From Alnus glutinosa (lineage: Eukaryota; Streptophyta; Magnoliopsida; Fagales; Betulaceae), in NCBI RefSeq assembly GCF_958979055.1, contig NC_084891.1, forward strand, positions 27,935,001-27,999,000: 64,000 bases of DNA, in the 5' to 3' direction. The translations under genes and the position numbers were made by a program. The notes under the pieces are model-generated. The model had not been told where the DNA came from and made no database searches. It saw nothing but the letters and a program-made list of their open reading frames with translations. Numbering within the stretch: position 1 is the stretch's first letter; each line of letters opens with the position of its first letter. Shown piece after piece: positions 59,093 to 64,000 of this stretch.

Positions 59093-61408
59093 ATGGATCT
59101 CATTATGTCATGCAATTGTTCTGTTTACATCAGCCTCATAGTTTTGATCTCATTTTGTAGAGGTAATCAATTTTTAAACGCTTCAAATTTTGCATTATTG
59201 ACGGTACGGTGATCGTGTAAACCTTATAGTGGGCTTTTGTTGCTACAGGTATATCAGGAGCTACATTTACGATAATAAACAGGTGTGAATATACAATATG
59301 GCCTGGAATTCTAGCCAATGCGGGTAGTGCCAGATTGGACAGCACCGGGTTCGAGCTCGTGCCGGGCGGGTCTCGCTCATTCCAGGCCCCACCCAACTGG
59401 TCCGGGAGATTCTGGGGCCGCACTGGTTGTACATTCGACCCGAACACGGGCCAAGGAAGCTGTGTCACCGCCGACTGTGGGTCCAACCAGGTCGAATGCA
59501 ACGGTGCCGGAGCGAACCCGCCAGCCACACTTGCGGAGTTCACAATCGCGCCGGGTAATGCCCAGGACTTCTATGATTTGAGCCTTGTAGACGGGTACAA
59601 TTTACCCATGGTCGTGGACGCGAGTGGCGGGTCGGGTGCATGCATGTCAACAGGGTGCGTGACCGACTTGAACCGGCAGTGCCCGAACGAGTTACGGGTC
59701 GGGGACGGTGTGGCGTGCAAGAGCGCGTGTGAGGCCTTTGGGAGCCCCGAGTACTGTTGTAGTGGCGCGTACGGTTCACCGGATACTTGTAAGCCGTCGA
59801 TTTACTCGGAGATGTTCAAAGCAGCGTGTCCAAGATCGTATAGCTACGCGTATGATGATGCCACAAGTACGTTTACGTGTACAGGGGCAGATTATACCAT
59901 TACATTCTGCACTTCATCGGCAAGGTAAGGATATGCAATATATCCCATTAATACATGTCTTCTTTTTCCTTTTCTTTTTTTCTTTTTTAATTTTCACATT
60001 TTCACATTTATTCTTCTTTTATTATATGATTATATGTGATGCTGATGAAGATGAATTCTGAGATGAATCTATCTATTAAGTGTTGTCTTCTTTACGATTA
60101 TCCTCGATCTTCAGCTTTCATGCTACTTTTTCCTTGCTTTTGTGTACCACAAGCTAACAATGATTGGTGTTAACTTTTTTTTTTTCTAAGCCATTGGTGT
60201 TATCTTGTGAGATACATAAAGGTGATTGCCAGGTTACATGTAAAAACAACTGGACCATTCAATCTCTCGTAGTGTAATTTAATGTCGGATTTGATTTTTC
60301 GAACCATTTTTATTCAGATAGTTAGTAATTTGAACATAAAATGTGAATAAAACTTTTATAGGGCTCACCTGTCCCAACAAGTAGGTAGATTGTTCGAGAC
60401 ATGTTTGGACAGGTGGGCCTTATAGAAACTTTCATATTTACTGCTTAAATTACTAATAATTCGGACAGCAAACTTTTTTAGAATCTCTATCGTATAATGT
60501 CTACTATACAATTCATTTCAAGTGGAATTGGGTCTTTGTCTTTAGCGTTAGTAATTATTTTTCTGTGAGAAAAAGAGTTAAAATATTGATTTCATCTTTT
60601 GGATTGGGATTTGGTGCAATAAGTTGTTTGTATTGCATGCAATACAAGCAGTTCATGTGAAAAGCTGGTGGCCCTTTGTTCATGTATATGTTTGGACAGT
60701 CAAAATAGGTGCTCAAGCAGGTGAGAAGCCAATTTGTCATCTCACACGAGTTGTCTATATTGCATACAATCCTGACAACACATTGCACCCAATCCATGTT
60801 TTCATCTCCTATTGAAGATGAATCGGCGATACATCAAATCAATGATTATATAGATAATCATAACTTATAATTTAATTTTTCAATAAATAAATTATATGAA
60901 TAGATCAAGTTGATCAACGCTTACACGGTATATTTAATAAGGTTTGATTGAATTATATATAATAGAGTCATCACTTCTAAATAAATTTTTTATTTGATCT
61001 AGTACAATTGATGCATGAGATGACGGCACATTTTAAGTTAGACGTACATAACTTGTTGAAATGGGATTTATATATATTTTTTTTTGGAATTTTCTGCTGA
61101 AATTATTTCACTTGTATTTGGTTTTCCAATTTAGACAATATTTTATTGCTATGGCATGGCATTTTCAATGAAATATGAGTAACATTCTTTCAATTTTGTT
61201 TTTCTACAGCCAAAAATCTGCATCTCCAACAACAAGCACAACAAATAGCTCCGCCTCCGGGACTGAGTCACAGGAGGTGCCAAAGGAGCTCAACACTCCA
61301 TGGTTGCCAGACTTTTTCACGGGAGACTCATCCAAGACCCTTTCTTCTTCCACTTCAGTCATTGCTTCTGTGGCTTCGCTTCTCACCCTCTTTTTGCTTT
61401 ATTCTTAA
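59093..61408 (+). CDS. Thaumatin-like protein 2 (PR-5 family), 314 aa, probable GPI anchor
   Basis: Three exons, 59093-59162, 59249-59924 and 61210-61408, joining in frame to 314 residues. The intron positions and phases are identical to those of the gene at 43197, so the two are paralogues. A signal peptide covers about 1-23. The thaumatin domain (ATFTIINRCEYTIWPGILANAG to ADYTITFC) has 16 cysteines and the segments GRFWGRTGC, AEFTIAPG, FYDLSLVDGYNLPMVV and CCSGAYGSPDTCKPS. A Ser/Thr/Pro-rich linker of about 45 residues leads to SVIASVASLLTLFLLYS, a strongly hydrophobic end typical of GPI-anchored thaumatin-like proteins. Cell-surface location is inferred. The last intron (59925-61209) holds two MITEs. 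Confidence 0.95.
60315..60465. mobile_element. MITE in intron 2 of thaumatin-like gene 2 (GGACAGGTG family)
   Basis: The left arm AGTTAGTAATTTGAAC..TTATAGGGCTCACCTGTCC pairs with the right arm GGACAGGTGGGCCTTATAG..AAATTACTAATAATTC. A related TTGTCCGAACAGGTGAGC string occurs at 14550 in SKS intron 5. Confidence 0.7.
60599..60798. mobile_element. Second MITE in intron 2 of thaumatin-like gene 2
   Basis: About 65-base inverted arms. The left has GGATTGGG..TGGTGCAATAAGTTGTTTGTATTGCATGCAATAC. The right, in reverse complement, has GGATTGGGTGCAATGTGTTGTC..ATTGTATGCAATATAG. An open frame across it (60624-60815) is a by-product of the palindrome. Confidence 0.72.
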
Positions 61409-62414
61409 TTAGTCTCTCTCTCTCTCTCTCTCACTCTTCGGAGCTTGGGGTGGGTGTTGTAAAGCCCAATTTTTGAGGCAAAATGTATAGATATTTGGGA
61501 CTTCAACATATATATATATATATATATACTTTGTGAAGGATTTGTTAATCGTTTATACGACAATTGAAGTTAGAAAGAAAAGGCTTAGAATAAAATTCCA
61601 TTATTCGAACCGACTCACATGTGCTGCAAAAAAAATGTTTGCTTAGACTTTAATTCCGCGTATATTGCACTGATTGGTGGGCAACTGCTAAAGTAGGGTA
61701 GCTTTGCTGGAACTGCAAGCTTTCTAGTTTCTAGTTATGTGGCTTTGGGAGCAATACTGGCCATGACTATAGTTTCGCTTTGTCTCCACTAAAAAAATGA
61801 ATGGAGATCTTCCTGTGACGAAAGAAACGGTAAAAAATAAATTCTATTTATACCGTTTATTTGTTCATTGGAGATCTTCAGTGAATTTTTTCCTGGAGAC
61901 AAGCCAAAGTCGATTTTTATTTCTTTTGATTAACTCCCCCATCTACGCTTGTTCCATTTCTTCTTCTAAAGACCATGAGGTTTACGAAAATAATCATTCT
62001 CAAAGAGTCCCAAAAAGCAAGGAAATCCATAGGTAAGCTGAAGGCCTACGGCTGTTCTTGGACCGGCCCAGCATGATAAGGGTACGGACCTAATGGGGCA
62101 CTCATGGAAGCTGCAAAAGTCAATGAAAATGCAACTCTAATAATACTGGCTAGCATGGTACCTCAGCAAATCGTTGCCAAAGAAATCCAAGATCACAGAC
62201 CTAGATAAAATGATAATACTATTTCGCAGAAAGATGAGCATCATAATCCTTAAATTAATTAACTTGGTGGTAGGGGCAAAATTCTGGGTTATATGATTAC
62301 AGTACATCTATATGATCTAATGCAGTGTCATTATGTTTCAGTCTCTTGAGACAGCCTGAACCACGGGGAAAAAAAAAAAGGGAAGAAGAAGTGGCCCCTT
62401 CCTTCAGAGGCAAT
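61409..62414. other. Convergent 3' spacer between thaumatin-like gene 2 and HSP90
   Basis: Holds the 3' UTRs of two tail-to-tail genes, a CT run just after the thaumatin-like stop (61412-61433) and a TA run at about 61509-61529. No gene seen. Confidence 0.5.
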
Positions 62415-64000
62415 CTACAACTCATCCTTGACGGCAGAAGTCTCTGTATCTGCATCATCCTTGGAAGCATCATCTTCAGCCTCGGGAGTAGCTGCAGCTT
62501 CTTTTGTGTCAGTTTCGGTCTCAACTTCTTCGGCGTCATCTTCCTCCTCGACTACTGCATCAGGATTGACTTTTAGGCTAGACTTCACAGAGTTGTAGAT
62601 ACGAGATGCAAATTCATTAGGATCAGTAGGCGTGAAGCCACTCTCCATGAGTGCGGTTTGGTACATAAGTTGTGCTGTTTGCTTTATACTCTCGTCCTGA
62701 AAAGCAATCCAATTGTGTTAATTAACAGACTAGCAAAAAAAAAAATTAACATTTAAAGAACTGCTCTAGATTCCTGCATTACCCTAAGCAAAAACAACAT
62801 ATTCACTAAATATTCATGTAAATTCTTCCGACGAGAAACCAGAGTGACTTCCCTAACATGTACTCACAATCGCAAACACATTATTTGCAACAACATCTCA
62901 CTTTCCGACAATAACTCCAAAAGGTTGGTGACTCTTTTGGAAAAAGAGAAATGCTACACTGACGTTGCAATGAAAATTACCATCGGATGCTACGTGTACT
63001 TTCATTCATTATTTCATTCAACGGTGATTTTCACTGCCACATAAAGAAGTGAACACAGAGTATGTGAACCACTCCTCTTGGAAGAAATAGTAAGGAGTTT
63101 TACACAGGATTGATGAAAATCATGCGGGCAAGATGACGAGCAAGCCTAAATCTTCACTACCGTTAAGATGCAAACATGAGCATTCATTTGCCTTATCTGG
63201 ATTTCCATATTCAGCTTTTCTAAAATATAAAAGAAATGGGGGAGAAGTTTTAAAATGTACCTCAGGGTTCTCCACCACTCTCTCCCGGAGTCCCTTAATA
63301 ATTGGGTGCCTTGGGTTGATCTCGAGCACCCTCTTTCCACGCATATATGCCTGCTTAGCAGAATCGGATAAAGTCTGAGACTGCATGATCCTCTCCATGT
63401 TTGCACTCCATCCATACTTGGATGTCACAACCACACAAGGTGTGTCAGCCAACCGGTTGGATATCTTCACATCATCAACATTCTCGCTTGAAAGAGCATC
63501 CTTCCACCACTTTGTGAGCTCCTTGAACGACTCCTTGAGTTCCTTGTCTTTAGAGTCTTTCCCAAGTTTCAGACCCTCCTTAGATACATTCTGGAACTTT
63601 TTGTCTTCATAATCCATAAGGTATTGCATCAGGTATTCATCAACTGGATCAGTGAAGAAAATAACCTGCGACAATATGAACAAAACAAAGTTTTTTTTTT
63701 CCCACATCAAGATCAGGGGAGTGAAACCCAAAATAACAAGTGCAGATAAAATGGGGGAAGAATTTCCATATATATTTAATGAGAATCTATAGTGAAAGAC
63801 CAAATCTTTTCACAATTAATTGTACCTCATAATTTTTCTTCTTAAGCCGCTCGAGGAATGGAGACTTTTCCAATTGCTCCTTGCTGGATCCTGTTATGTA
63901 GAAGATATCCTTTTGCCCCGATTTCATTCTTGAGATGTACTGGTCCAGCGAAGTCAATTTACCATCTGACTTGGTGCTGTAAGAGAGTTCAAAGACCAAA
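62415..64000 (-). CDS. HSP90-7: Endoplasmin / ER HSP90 (GRP94, SHEPHERD type), C-terminal exons
   Basis: Three exons on the minus strand are visible: from beyond 64000 to 63826, then 63665-63261, then 62696-62415 with the stop. The reading frame gives YSTKSDGKLTSLDQYISRM..KDIFYITG, then VIFFTDPVDEYLMQYLMDYE, then KISNRLADTPCVVVTSKYGW, MERIMQSQTLSD and YMRGKRVLEINPRHPIIKGLRERVV, and finally QTAQLMYQTALMESGF, NEFASRIYNSVKSSL and an acidic tail ending in KDEL. These are the middle and C-terminal dimerisation domains of HSP90, and KDEL marks the ER-retained paralogue. It folds client receptors such as CLAVATA-type proteins in plants (family knowledge). The ATPase domain and promoter lie right of the window. 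Confidence 0.96.

Noticed and set aside
60624-60815. Open frame inside the thaumatin-like intron
   Set aside because: It is a by-product of a palindromic MITE.
1-64000. CRISPR arrays, operons, prokaryotic or organellar origin
   Set aside because: Interrupted genes and plant families show nuclear plant DNA; the repeats present are transposons and microsatellites without spacer structure.

Overview
This is nuclear DNA from a flowering plant, most likely a woody rosid-type eudicot (the lineage call is inference; the species cannot be read from the sequence). The support is AT-rich, transposon-littered intergenic DNA, many short exons with GT-AG introns, and plant-only families: PSK-SIMULATOR-like, SKU5-similar, 16-cysteine thaumatin-like, chloroplast DnaJ-11 type and ER HSP90 genes.

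Genes from left to right. (1) 69-4663 (+): 3' eleven exons of a PSI-like gene (DUF3475 + DUF668), N terminus outside the window. (2) 5466-6098 (+): unrecognised single-exon secreted protein with a tandem 14-residue repeat and a GPI-type tail. (3) 6758-8812: a long-inverted-repeat element, Pack-MULE-like, carrying a decayed subtilase fragment. (4) 9552-10764: a non-autonomous CACTA transposon with a perfect 3-bp target duplication. (5) 13025-16639 (-): an intact eight-exon SKU5-similar gene with one GC-AG intron. (6) 24164-24661 (+): intronless plastid J-protein. (7) 26220-29623 (+): six-exon YjgA/DarP (DUF615) homologue. (8) 43197-45210 and 59093-61408 (+): two paralogous three-exon thaumatin-like genes with hydrophobic, probably GPI-anchored tails. 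(9) 62415-64000 (-): the C-terminal exons of ER HSP90 (endoplasmin), ending in KDEL; the 5' part lies beyond the window.

The rest is gene-poor. It holds a set of 134-154 bp Mutator-type MITEs with 9-bp target duplications, longer MITEs in introns, miniature LTR (TRIM) fossils, a tRNA-type SINE, LINE-like remnants, an RNase H-like pseudogene, local tandem duplications and microsatellites. The region downstream of the SKS gene was copied, giving two related segments at about 8813-9515 and 12318-12965.

The genes do not form an operon or pathway. Shared themes are the cell surface and secretory route (SKS, two thaumatin-like proteins, the small repeat protein, ER HSP90) and organelles (J-protein, DarP homologue). 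I found no convincing new multi-gene system. The strongest candidates for follow-up are the subtilase-carrying inverted-repeat element, the repeat-bearing secreted protein and the 9-bp-TSD MITE family.
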